The translations under genes and the position numbers were made by a program. The notes beneath the pieces are model-generated. The model saw only the letters and a list, made by a program, of their open reading frames with translations. It was not told where the DNA came from and did not search any database. From Spirochaetota bacterium (GTDB lineage Bacteria > Spirochaetota > Spirochaetia > Treponematales > Treponemataceae): DNA of 24,214 nt. Location of the stretch: NCBI GenBank assembly GCA_022704725.1, contig JAKJFV010000002.1, positions 1 to 24,214 of the forward strand, written 5' to 3'. Of this stretch, positions 7,188 to 15,571 are shown one piece after another; within the stretch, counting starts at the first letter, position 1, and each line of letters starts with the position of its first letter.

Positions 7188-7893
7188 AGTTGATATTTAC
7201 CTGGTTAAGATCCTCAACCCTTATTGAACGCAAAGAACTAAGTTGTGTATAAACGCTAAAAATATCAGCAGGAATAGTCATTAGTTCATCCTTCAAAGTC
7301 TGATACGGTCCATCCGTTTCAAGCAGCATCCATTCAAGCGGAAGAAGGGACGCACACCGCAGCGCATTTTTATGATTATTAAGAAGCGGTTTTCCGAAAG
7401 AAAAATAAGCATTAATACCTTTTTTTCTTAATGATGCAGCCTCTTCCGGTGAATATGAGTACGAGTGGAAAACAACAGCTTTTAATGTTCTTAATTGAGC
7501 AGATGAGGCAAAGATTTTGTCGAGCGCCTTCCTGCAGTGAATTATGAGTGGCTTATTATACTGTTGAGCCAGTTCAAGCTGAGCATACCAGACATCTTCC
7601 TGCTTTTTTATGTTTTCCTTATATTCAGTGGTAAATAAATCAAACCCGGCTTCTCCTACTGCATCAGGATGTTGAGTCTTTAAAATTTTTTCAAGAGTAA
7701 AAACAAGGGAATGATCAGGATTTTGAGGATGAACGCCAAAGGATGTATATATAAGTCCGGGATATTGTTTTTTTAAAAGGCATAGTTTCTCCCATTCCTT
7801 TTCGCTGTGGGCGGCAGAACAAACCGGAGAATTTTCAAAGGGCTGCCATGAGTCATACACTGAACAATGAATATGAGAATCACTGTATATCAT
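7156..7893 (-). CDS. TatD-family metal-dependent hydrolase (DNase)
   Basis: Metallo-hydrolase of the amidohydrolase-like TIM-barrel superfamily. Characterised relatives are 3'-5' DNases involved in repair and DNA degradation. The 245 residues are near the family norm of about 260. Metal ligands are all visible: H7 and H9 in DSHIHC, E81 in AVGEAGFD, H119 in LIIHCRKA, H143 in VVFHSYS and D194 in LLETDGPY. The substrate is not determined by sequence, so I give no gene symbol. A TAGACT/TATAGT promoter ends six bases before the ATG, implying a leaderless transcript. It is convergent with the Hpt gene (32-base overlap of coding ends) and divergent from the 72-residue ORF. Confidence 0.92.
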   Translation of the reverse strand: MIYSDSHIHCSVYDSWQPFENSPVCSAAHSEKEWEKLCLLKKQYPGLIYTSFGVHPQNPDHSLVFTLEKILKTQHPDAVGEAGFDLFTTEYKENIKKQEDVWYAQLELAQQYNKPLIIHCRKALDKIFASSAQLRTLKAVVFHSYSYSPEEAASLRKKGINAYFSFGKPLLNNHKNALRCASLLPLEWMLLETDGPYQTLKDELMTIPADIFSVYTQLSSLRSIRVEDLNQVNINFMNVYSSSFE

Positions 7894-7899
7894 ACAAAG

Positions 7900-7928
7900 A
7901 CTATACGTAATTTAACAAAAAAAGTCTA
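7900..7928 (-). promoter_or_regulatory. tatD promoter, predicted leaderless
   Basis: On the minus strand, TAGACT (7928-7923), a 17-base spacer and TATAGT (7905-7900), then six bases (CTTTGT) to the ATG at 7893. No Shine-Dalgarno lies between. Confidence 0.62.
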
Positions 7929-7985
7929 ATAATAGTTTCTAAACATCCGAAAATATAAGTGATATCCACAATGGAGGTAACTAGT

Positions 7986-8204
7986 ATGGAATGTTATTCA
8001 TTAAAAGGTCATGCAAGCTCAAATGATTATATGATGATAATGAGAGAAATGGATGAAGGATATGTAGTACGCATTGTCCGCGATAAGGACGGTTACGAAG
8101 ACATTACCACAGATTTTATTTCGCGGGATCTTTTTGAAAGCTGCGTCCGCACAGGTTACGTAACAAAAGTAGAAATAAGCGAAATAACAGCTGTTACTGC
8201 GTAG
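7986..8204 (+). CDS. Small conserved-looking protein of unknown function, 72 residues
   Basis: I do not recognise this protein. It begins at ATG 7986 with GGAGG at 7973-7977, eight bases upstream. An in-frame start at 7959 lacks a ribosome binding site and would place the real Shine-Dalgarno inside the gene. The product is soluble, mildly acidic, without signal peptide, membrane helix or cysteine pair. It alternates short beta-like stretches (YVVRIVRDKDGYEDITTDFI) with one amphipathic helix, suggesting a small alpha/beta fold. The good ribosome site, normal codon usage and clean frame argue for a real gene. The last 11 bases overlap the end of the convergent glycosyltransferase gene. A weak -10-like TATAAG is at 7954-7959, but I see no convincing -35. 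Confidence 0.75.
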   Translation: MECYSLKGHASSNDYMMIMREMDEGYVVRIVRDKDGYEDITTDFISRDLFESCVRTGYVTKVEISEITAVTA

Positions 8205-9390
8205 TATTTTCTAAAAAGTGGAACATTCTAATAATTTTTAGACCGTCAAACCGGTCATGAAATGCATATTCAAGATTCCGGTTTGATTTATGATGAATTA
8301 TATATATTTTCTGCCAGTCTTGAAAAAAGCCGTCTTGTTCTAAAAACGGCATAAGAATACTCAAACTATTTGAAACCTCATGGAAAAAGTCCTCCATGGG
8401 GTTTTTATTTTTTGTCCTTTTAAAAATATCAATAAACTTAAAGAGAATTTCGTACGAAGTTTTTTCAAATACCCTGCATACATTTCCTTCTATTATTTCA
8501 CTAATTTTTTTCCCTGTACCAAAAGGCACACGTTGTGAAATTCTGGAAGAGGGAAAAACCCGGCATGGTAAATATACTATATCCTGGTGAACGTGAAGTT
8601 TTATAAGAGCCTGCAGAAAATAAAAATCTTCCCCTGCGCACCGTGTATTCATACCTCCGCACTCTGCATACGCTTGAGCGGTACATACAATTGTCGGTCC
8701 GAGCGCAACAGGATAATAAGGCGTGCCGCATCTGTATAAAAGACTGCTGTGTTCAAGCAGATAGTCTTCATAGATCCTCACAGCCTTCTCTTCTTCCTCA
8801 ACTGCCCCTCTTTGATGTGAAAAGCCTGTTAATGCCCACGCAGAGGCAATAGAAGGGGAAGATGGGGACACATTCATGAAATTTGAAAAAAATGCCTGCA
8901 GACAGCAAATGTAGGATGAGCTTACAAGAGTATCAGCATCGAGGCAGGCTAATACAGATGCGCCATGCAATACTGCGTAGTCCATGGCGGTCTTTCTGGC
9001 AAGGCCCGCTCCCTGCGTATCCTTGAACAATAAATCATCACTGCTGCAGTCAAGAACAATCAAATTTAATAATGGATGATCATTATATTCGCTCATAGTA
9101 AGACGCTTAAGTTCATACATCATTTTCGCATTATTTTCACGAATCGAAACGGCATCGGAATTCCGTGCATTTACACAGCAGATAATAGAAACCGGAACTG
9201 CTTTAGTTTTTTGATGAGCAAGATACGTAAGCGAACTTAAATGCAGAGAACGGAGTGTCGAAAAAAAAGAAGGGTATTCATTATGAACAGGAATACAGAT
9301 GCATATTGGTTGTACTTGAATAAAAGGTACTACAACTGCTGTATTTTTTACCGCCTTTTTTGTGCAGTATTTTTCAAGTGTATTCTTCAT
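8194..9390 (-). CDS. Family 2 glycosyltransferase
   Basis: GT-A fold nucleotide-sugar transferase of 398 residues; acceptor and sugar are unknown. The N-terminal nucleotide-binding strand is ICICIPVHNEYPSFFSTLRS (30-49), GAGLARKTAMD lies at 127-137, and the metal-binding DxD is DADT at 151-154 in a hydrophobic context. GGMNTRCAGEDFYF (245-258) carries the ED pair typical of the acceptor/catalytic region. A downstream PSSRISQRVPFGTGKKI resembles the segment often found after it. No transmembrane helices are obvious, so it is likely cytoplasmic or peripherally membrane-bound, and a soluble or lipid-linked acceptor is possible. The start overlaps the miaA stop by one base (TAATG), pointing to coupled translation at the end of the rlmI-type gene/miaA/GT unit. 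No lipopolysaccharide or capsule cluster surrounds it. Confidence 0.85.
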   Translation of the reverse strand: MKNTLEKYCTKKAVKNTAVVVPFIQVQPICICIPVHNEYPSFFSTLRSLHLSSLTYLAHQKTKAVPVSIICCVNARNSDAVSIRENNAKMMYELKRLTMSEYNDHPLLNLIVLDCSSDDLLFKDTQGAGLARKTAMDYAVLHGASVLACLDADTLVSSSYICCLQAFFSNFMNVSPSSPSIASAWALTGFSHQRGAVEEEEKAVRIYEDYLLEHSSLLYRCGTPYYPVALGPTIVCTAQAYAECGGMNTRCAGEDFYFLQALIKLHVHQDIVYLPCRVFPSSRISQRVPFGTGKKISEIIEGNVCRVFEKTSYEILFKFIDIFKRTKNKNPMEDFFHEVSNSLSILMPFLEQDGFFQDWQKIYIIHHKSNRNLEYAFHDRFDGLKIIRMFHFLENTTQ

Positions 9391-10385
9391 TACTCAGCTG
9401 ATAATTCTTTTGTTAGTAACTCTGCAGCCTGTAAAAAACGGTTTTCTACAGAGCAGTCCTTTTCACTGCCGTCATGTTTTAGCCAGTGGATTACAACACC
9501 CTTTCTTTCCATGCCCCTGAACCATGTTTCCTGTCTTTTTACAAACTGATGTATTGCAGTATTTAGTTCTGAAAAAAGCTTCTCCTCGCTTTGTATTTTA
9601 CCCTGTAAAAACCTTGCAATACAGCGGTACTCCAAACCAAGCCGCTCAAGCCTTTCATAGCTTACACCGCTTTCATTCAGGGCTTTAACCTCTTCTATCA
9701 TTCCCTGTTTAAATCGATCCCGTAAACGTATGGTAACCCTTTTTCTTACCATTGCACGGGGAAAGGTGGTGCCTAGTATAATCGGGTTTATATACGGTCT
9801 TTGGGGCATAGATTTACGCTGTTCTTCTGCTTCCGGAGATCGTGAAAAAGTTTCAATTTCTATTGCACGTATGAGCCGGTGGCGTTCACCGGTATCTGTT
9901 TGATTATGAAGTCCGCCTTTGAGATCCATGAGCATACTGCTCAGTTCTTCCATGGATTTTCCATTCAAACTTTCACGAAGATCTATATTTACCGGCACCT
10001 GAATTAAATTGTATCCGCGAATTACGGCATCGAGGTACATACCGGTACCGCCTGCTGTAACAGGAATAAGTCCTCTGGAAGTTAGAGCCGGAAATATTTT
10101 ATAATAATCCATTAAATAATCGAATACAGAATATTCCTGAGCCAAGGATGCAATGTCAATGAGATGATACGGTATAGACTTCGGCGCTGTGCATGGGTGG
10201 AAACAGGCAGAAGGAGGCATAGTAAACTCGTAAAGATCCTTTCCGGAACCTATGTCGAGTCCCCTGTATACCTGCCTTGAATCTGCAGAGATTACTTCTG
10301 AGTTTAAAAACTCTGCAATCCTTACAGCTAATGCTGTTTTGCCGACAGCTGTCGGCCCCAACACTATAACACAGTTCTTTTTCAT
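9390..10385 (-). CDS. miaA: tRNA dimethylallyltransferase (MiaA)
   Basis: Transfers a dimethylallyl group to N6 of A37 in tRNAs that read codons beginning with U, which stabilises codon-anticodon pairing. The 331 residues are slightly long for the family. The P-loop GPTAVGKT is at 10-17, followed by SADSRQVYRGLDIGSGKDLY, the GGTGMYLDAVIRG segment and a C-terminal RQETWFRG, all MiaA landmarks. The piece between SGKDLYEF and PYHLIDI carries a short insert also seen in other phyla. The gene starts four bases after the stop of the upstream methyltransferase gene, with no clear Shine-Dalgarno, and its stop overlaps the glycosyltransferase start. Pairing with an rRNA methyltransferase makes a small RNA-modification operon. 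Confidence 0.95.
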   Translation of the reverse strand: MKKNCVIVLGPTAVGKTALAVRIAEFLNSEVISADSRQVYRGLDIGSGKDLYEFTMPPSACFHPCTAPKSIPYHLIDIASLAQEYSVFDYLMDYYKIFPALTSRGLIPVTAGGTGMYLDAVIRGYNLIQVPVNIDLRESLNGKSMEELSSMLMDLKGGLHNQTDTGERHRLIRAIEIETFSRSPEAEEQRKSMPQRPYINPIILGTTFPRAMVRKRVTIRLRDRFKQGMIEEVKALNESGVSYERLERLGLEYRCIARFLQGKIQSEEKLFSELNTAIHQFVKRQETWFRGMERKGVVIHWLKHDGSEKDCSVENRFLQAAELLTKELSAE

Positions 10386-10389
10386 ATGC

Positions 10390-11652
10390 TTAAGTTATTT
10401 TAGCAATAACGCATTTTAAGTATTCAGATTTTGAATACCCCGACAACACAGGGTGATCGGGAGCAGCAAATCGTTTTTCCAATATTTGAAGATTTTTGTG
10501 GGCATCACTGGATGCGTGATCGAGCACTGAATAAAAGGTGTTTGCATCAAAAAAATGAGAACAGGAGCAGGTAACAAGGATTCCCCCGGGCGAGAGAATC
10601 TTCATTGCTCTAAGATTTATTTCTTTGTATCCCCCGTATGCTTTTTTAATATCTTTTGCACTTTTAGTAAAGGCAGGAGGATCAAGAATTATGACATCAA
10701 ATTTTTCACCCTTTTGTTCCGCCTCTTTGAGGTAATCAAAAACATCGGCGCATACAGCACGTACAGATGAACCTGCCTTGTTCAATCCGGCGTTCACCGT
10801 AATCGCAGCAGAGGCTTCTTCTGAGATATCAACACAGACTACCTCACGGGCCCCTGAAGAAAAGGCATGTAAGCCGAAAGCTCCAACATGGGAAAAAGCA
10901 TCAAGCACTCTTTTCCCTTTGCATAATGATGCAGCGGCTTTTCTATTGAACTTTTGATCAAGGAAGTAGCCTGTTTTTTGACCGTGAGCAAGATCGATCT
11001 GCAGTAATACAGAATTCTCAGAAATTGTTATAAGAGGATTACTCTCGCCGCCAATCCAGCCGGTGGAAAGTTCAAGTCCCTCTTTTTCACGTACAGAAGC
11101 ATCGCTTCGCTCGTAAATGCCGTAAGGTTTTATTACAGAACGCAGTGAATTAATAATTTCTTTTCTAAATTTTTCACATGCAAGAGCAAGAAATTGAACA
11201 ACCAAAATTGTTCTATTTTCAATAGTTCTATAATGCTCGACAATTAAGCCGGGAAGAAAATCTGCTTCGGCAAATACAAGACGAAAGGAATCTTCAAGTG
11301 AAAAATAATGAAGACGTAAATCCAAAGCATCTTGAATTTTTTTATCAAAAAAACTTTGATTGAACTGTTCATTTTCAATTTTACCGCGTGTTAACAGCCT
11401 GACAGTAATCTTGGAAGTATTATTAAACACTCCGGTTCCAAGATACATTCCTGACTTAGAAAAAACCTGAACAATACTTCCATCGGGAGCCTTTGTTTCT
11501 TTTAATACAGATTGAACAATTGAGTGCTGTCCCTTATCGTCATAGGCATCTGCTTTCACAAAACCTATTTCATTGTCAAATATCCAAGGGAAGCCTGCTT
11601 TTATTTGATCTTCTTCTTTTGCGTTAAGAAAAACGCGTATATTTTTCATCAT
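10390..11652 (-). CDS. RlmI-like class I rRNA large subunit methyltransferase with PUA domain
   Basis: SAM-dependent RNA methyltransferase of the RlmI/YccW family (E. coli RlmI makes m5C1962 in 23S rRNA); the target base is inferred from family only. Order: N-terminal PUA-like domain (about 1-90, RVFLNAKEEDQIKAGFPWIF), a linker domain, then a Rossmann methyltransferase domain. KTGYFLDQ is at 226-233, the SAM-binding motif VLDAFSHVGAFG at 249-260 and the catalytic-type DPPAF at 324-328. SCSHF follows near residue 377, and its cysteine is the usual nucleophile position in this family. Length 420 residues, slightly more than E. coli RlmI. Two adjacent ATGs at 11652 and 11649 could start it. A TTGATT/TACACT promoter ends eight bases upstream. 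It heads the unit with miaA and the glycosyltransferase. Confidence 0.9.
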   Translation of the reverse strand: MMKNIRVFLNAKEEDQIKAGFPWIFDNEIGFVKADAYDDKGQHSIVQSVLKETKAPDGSIVQVFSKSGMYLGTGVFNNTSKITVRLLTRGKIENEQFNQSFFDKKIQDALDLRLHYFSLEDSFRLVFAEADFLPGLIVEHYRTIENRTILVVQFLALACEKFRKEIINSLRSVIKPYGIYERSDASVREKEGLELSTGWIGGESNPLITISENSVLLQIDLAHGQKTGYFLDQKFNRKAAASLCKGKRVLDAFSHVGAFGLHAFSSGAREVVCVDISEEASAAITVNAGLNKAGSSVRAVCADVFDYLKEAEQKGEKFDVIILDPPAFTKSAKDIKKAYGGYKEINLRAMKILSPGGILVTCSCSHFFDANTFYSVLDHASSDAHKNLQILEKRFAAPDHPVLSGYSKSEYLKCVIAKIT

Positions 11653-11660
11653 AGTTGCTT

Positions 11661-11689
11661 AGTGTACGGGTAATATAGTAAAAAATCAA
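11661..11689 (-). promoter_or_regulatory. Promoter before the RlmI-like gene, nearly leaderless
   Basis: On the minus strand, TTGATT (11689-11684), a 17-base spacer and TACACT (11666-11661), then eight bases to the ATG. The -35 overlaps the TGA stop of the cyclase gene. An alternative -10 TATATT lies a little upstream in the spacer. Confidence 0.5.
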
Positions 11690-14600
11690 GTATTCGACAT
11701 TTCGCTGATGCTGACATAATAAGTCTTCATACTTCCCTTCCCCTTTACATCGACAGTCACTTCATCGGTAAAACATACTGAATCTTTTGCTAAATTCCAT
11801 GTCTCTTCACTCACATGAATACTGCCAGGCTCTCCCGATGATTCCATTCGGCTTGCAACATTAACAGTGTCGCCCCACAAATCATAAATAAATTTTGTTT
11901 TGCCTATTACACCTGCAATGACATCTCCGGAATTAATACCTATACGCATTTTAAATTTTAATGAGGAAGTAAGATTATACTGCTCAATATCAAGAAGCAT
12001 TCCCCGTGCAAATTGAATCATAGCTGCTGCATGCATGGGATTAGGCTCCGGGAGCCCGCACACAGCCATATAGGCATCTCCAATAGTTTTAATTTTTTCA
12101 ATACCCAAAGTTTGAGCTCTTTCATCAAAACGAGAAAAAAGGTCATTTAATGCAAATATGATTGTTTCCGGACTTGCGGATGAAGTAATTTTTGTAAATC
12201 CGACAATATCTGCAAACAAAACCGACACATTTTCAAACTTATCTGCAATGATCTGATTTTTCCGTTCCTTTAAAATTTCTGCAATGGGTTTTGGAAGGAT
12301 ATTGAGCAAAAGGCGATCGGAGTTATCCCGTTCAATTTCCAGATCTATTGTTTTCATCTGTACCATTGTTTCCAGACGCAGCTGTTCTCTCTTAAGACGG
12401 TTAATTCGTATGACAATGATTGAATAAATAATTCCGCAGATAACTAAACCAATGAAAATCCAGAATACCGGCATTTGATACAAAAAGGGCTTTTGAATAA
12501 TGGTGATTGATGCAGGATTTTCACACCAAAGCATATCGCTGTTAGCTGCCCAGACTTTAAACGTATAGTTTCCAGGGGCAAGATTTGTATAAGAGACAGA
12601 TCTGGAGGATGTCAGCTGAGAATAATCATTTTCAAACCCTTCAAGTATATAACGGAAACGTATCATATCTGTAGAAACAAAACTTAATGCAGTATATTCA
12701 ATGTCTACTCTCTTTGTTCCTGCAGGTATTTTTAAAACTTTATTTGCACTAAATTTTTCCTTAACATTGTCAATACTTATATCTTCAATTTCAACAAGAG
12801 GCGGAACGGGATTCGATTTAATTTTAACAGGATCATAGATAGCAAATCCGTCAATGAGCGTAAACCACAAACGTCCCAGACTGTCATACATGCATAAAGA
12901 AGTTGACGTTACACCTCCGGAACGCAGACCGTCATTTTTCGTATAAAATTTCGGGTCTAAAAAGACCCCTTCTTTATGTGAAGCAGCTTCAAGTACGCTT
13001 AATGATATTGATGATATGCCCCGGTTGCTGGTCATCCAGACGGTATCTGTATAGTCTATCATAATCTGGAAAATTGAGTCGGTACCTAAACCGTCAGACG
13101 CAGTAAAGTTTTTAAACTTATTGCCTTCAATTCTGGTTAGTCCTGTCCCTGTTGAGATCCAGTACACCCCGTTTTTATCCTGCATAATTTTAAAAATAAC
13201 ATTTCCTGCAAGCCCGTCCTTGGTTGTCAAAACGGAAATAATTTTACCATCTTTCATAATACATATACCGCCGCCGTCAGTACCTATCCACAGGTAACCC
13301 TCCGTGTCTTCATAAAGACACATGACGTACTCATTTTCTAAACCTTCATTTTTAGTGTATGAAGTAAGTTCTGCGGCAACATAATCAATTTTTGTTAATC
13401 CTGTAGTTGTACCTATCCACAGATTTTGACTTTTATCTTCAATAGCAACTCTCACCCGGTCTCCCGCTAAACCGTGTTTTGTTGTCCAGTAGGTTATTTG
13501 TCCTTCCTTGGTCATAAGAACCTGCCCGTATTTGGCATACGTACTTACCAATAAATCGCCTTTATCTGTGTTCTCTATATGACGTATTCGTATGCCTTTA
13601 AGCATCTTTGTTAATTCATTCTCAATAAAGACGCCTTTTTCATAACAAAGCAGACCATTGTCTGTCCCAATCCAGACAAGCCCCTCATCAGACTCAGAAA
13701 TACAGTTAACAGGAGATGACAAAGTTACTGTCCTGAATTTTCCGGGACTCATCTTTTGCACACCGCCTCTATCTGTTGCATACCAGATGCTTCCTTCACG
13801 GTCTTCTATAATTTTCTTTACATTATTATTCGTTAAACCTTCGGCCTCTGTATACGTTGAAAACTGTCCCTGTTTATAAAGAACAACACCCTTTTCTGTC
13901 CCGAACCAGAGAGAATTTGAGTTATCAAGATAGATATCATTAACAGTAGTTTCAAGCATACCTTCTTGACTTCCGTAAAGTTTATAATTTCCTTCACTTA
14001 CCCTTACAACGCCTTTTTGTGTAAGCCCATACCAAAAAGATCCTGTATCATCCTGTGTTATTGCTGTAACGGTTGAATAATCAATTGCGTTAAAAGCCGT
14101 GTACTGTGTAAATTTTCCGCTTGAGTAATAGTATAAGCCGTGCTTTTTTGTTGTACTTAGCCATATTCTTCCGGCTGTATCGCAGTATAAAGATATTACG
14201 AGACAGCTGCTGTCGTCATATGCATCCAAGCCCTCCGGACTAACAAATTTTCCGGAAGGAGTCAAAAAAACAACACCATTAGAAGTACCGATCCAAATAT
14301 TTCCCGATTTATCCTGGGCTATATCTCGAATTGAATTATTCGGGAGGCCGTTATCTGTAGTAAACATTTCTATTCCCGATGAAGAAATTTTTGCAACTCC
14401 CTCATCATTTGAACCGACCCACAAATTCCCGTCTGTATCTTCAAAGATTGTCCGTGCAGAAACACATCGAAAATCGCTGACTGTATTTTTATTTAAAATT
14501 GTGAACTTTACTCCGTCAAAACGTACAAGCCCGTCATATGTTCCTATATAAAGGTATCCGTCGGATTTTTGAAGCAAATCGGTAACTGTATTACCAGGTA

Positions 14601-14724
14601 AACCTTCGGCTGCTGTCCATACTTGATTAACATAATCGGCCCATATTACCGAAGAGACTCGGGATTGAGATGTCAGAAAAGAGATTGAAAATAAAAAAAA
14701 TAAAAATACACTGATGCGTTTCAT
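11686..14724 (-). CDS. Periplasmic propeller sensor fused to a class III adenylate cyclase
   Basis: Predicted membrane sensor making cAMP. From ATG 14724 (GGAGG at 14736-14732, seven bases upstream) it has 1012 residues; positions below count one extra leading codon. Signal peptide about 1-21. Then I count 14 repeats of the two-component-regulator propeller type (LWVGSNDEG, IWIGTSNGV, LWIGTDGGG and others), enough for two seven-bladed propellers. A Y_Y_Y-type beta-sandwich (about 650-742, ending APGNYTFKVWAANSD) precedes one transmembrane helix (752-775) and a coiled-coil linker with LLLNILPKPIAEIL. The cyclase domain begins at about 833: metal ligands D840 and D884, adenine-specifying K880 and D949 (YDLWGD), and transition-state N956 and R960. 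All are intact, so adenylate rather than guanylate cyclase. It follows dapB by 24 bases. No histidine kinase or GGDEF part is present. Confidence 0.92.
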   Translation of the reverse strand: MKRISVFLFFLFSISFLTSQSRVSSVIWADYVNQVWTAAEGLPGNTVTDLLQKSDGYLYIGTYDGLVRFDGVKFTILNKNTVSDFRCVSARTIFEDTDGNLWVGSNDEGVAKISSSGIEMFTTDNGLPNNSIRDIAQDKSGNIWIGTSNGVVFLTPSGKFVSPEGLDAYDDSSCLVISLYCDTAGRIWLSTTKKHGLYYYSSGKFTQYTAFNAIDYSTVTAITQDDTGSFWYGLTQKGVVRVSEGNYKLYGSQEGMLETTVNDIYLDNSNSLWFGTEKGVVLYKQGQFSTYTEAEGLTNNNVKKIIEDREGSIWYATDRGGVQKMSPGKFRTVTLSSPVNCISESDEGLVWIGTDNGLLCYEKGVFIENELTKMLKGIRIRHIENTDKGDLLVSTYAKYGQVLMTKEGQITYWTTKHGLAGDRVRVAIEDKSQNLWIGTTTGLTKIDYVAAELTSYTKNEGLENEYVMCLYEDTEGYLWIGTDGGGICIMKDGKIISVLTTKDGLAGNVIFKIMQDKNGVYWISTGTGLTRIEGNKFKNFTASDGLGTDSIFQIMIDYTDTVWMTSNRGISSISLSVLEAASHKEGVFLDPKFYTKNDGLRSGGVTSTSLCMYDSLGRLWFTLIDGFAIYDPVKIKSNPVPPLVEIEDISIDNVKEKFSANKVLKIPAGTKRVDIEYTALSFVSTDMIRFRYILEGFENDYSQLTSSRSVSYTNLAPGNYTFKVWAANSDMLWCENPASITIIQKPFLYQMPVFWIFIGLVICGIIYSIIVIRINRLKREQLRLETMVQMKTIDLEIERDNSDRLLLNILPKPIAEILKERKNQIIADKFENVSVLFADIVGFTKITSSASPETIIFALNDLFSRFDERAQTLGIEKIKTIGDAYMAVCGLPEPNPMHAAAMIQFARGMLLDIEQYNLTSSLKFKMRIGINSGDVIAGVIGKTKFIYDLWGDTVNVASRMESSGEPGSIHVSEETWNLAKDSVCFTDEVTVDVKGKGSMKTYYVSISEMSNT

Positions 14725-14748
14725 CAAACAGCCTCCATTAGGGCTATT

Positions 14749-15522
14749 TTACAGCATATTCTCCATTGTATAAAGGTTTCCCATAGAAATATTTTGCGAA
14801 GTAAGCTGTTCAACCATCCATTGTGCAGCTCTTACGGCTCCTACGGCAAAACCTTCTCTGGATCTGGCACGATGAGTGAGCTCTATAGTATCTGCTTTTG
14901 AGTCAAAAAATACCGTATGAGTTCCGGGTTCAGATCCAAAACGCGTACTTGAAACATGGAGCTCGTGTGCTTTCGGCGCCTCATGAAAGGCATCCGTTAC
15001 AATTTCTGTTTTTTTCGGACAGACCGACATGAGGTGTTTTGCAATATCCAGAGCAGTACCGGACGGGCTGTCTGCCTTCTGTGTATGATGAGCTTCCCAA
15101 ATTGCTGTGTCGTATTCGTCATACTGTGAAAATAAAATTCCTGCTTCCTTGACTATTTTATAAAAAAGATTAACACCTATAGAATAGTTGGCGGCATAAA
15201 AAAGACAGGAATTATTTTTTTTAACAAGGGTATTTACATAATCGAGATGTTTCAGCCAGCCTGTAGTTCCGACAATAACAGGAACTCCTGTAGTAACAAG
15301 AACTTCTATATTTTTTAATACTGCATCGGGATGAGTAAACTCAATTACAGCATCAGCCTTGCTTGCTATGACAGCACCGGCCAGGTCATCAGAGGATTTA
15401 ATACGGCATGAAGCATCTTGTGCATAAAGATCAATAGTTGAGGCAATACCCACACCCCGCTTAACAGCTTCAACTTCTATCATATGCCCCATTTTTCCGT
15501 ACCCGACTAATGCAATATTCAT
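14749..15522 (-). CDS. dapB: 4-hydroxy-tetrahydrodipicolinate reductase (DapB)
   Basis: NAD(P)H-dependent reductase that makes tetrahydrodipicolinate in the diaminopimelate/lysine pathway. The product has 257 residues from ATG 15522. I prefer this to the TTG two codons upstream, because AAGGGG at 15534-15529 sits six bases before the ATG and would be immediately against the TTG. The dinucleotide-binding loop is GYGKMG (7-12), VIVGTTGW lies at 82-89, and the active-site signature WEAHHTQKADSPSGTA at 142-157 contains H145/H146, K149 and the substrate-binding SGT. The GYGKMG loop differs from the common GxxGRMG and is the form of a shorter DapB subgroup. The gene is 49 bases downstream of lysC, so the two first committed activities of the pathway are paired. 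Confidence 0.95.
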   Translation of the reverse strand: MNIALVGYGKMGHMIEVEAVKRGVGIASTIDLYAQDASCRIKSSDDLAGAVIASKADAVIEFTHPDAVLKNIEVLVTTGVPVIVGTTGWLKHLDYVNTLVKKNNSCLFYAANYSIGVNLFYKIVKEAGILFSQYDEYDTAIWEAHHTQKADSPSGTALDIAKHLMSVCPKKTEIVTDAFHEAPKAHELHVSSTRFGSEPGTHTVFFDSKADTIELTHRARSREGFAVGAVRAAQWMVEQLTSQNISMGNLYTMENML

Positions 15523-15571
15523 CAACAACCCCTTATTTTAAAAACTGATATTTAAATTTCACAAACCTTAT

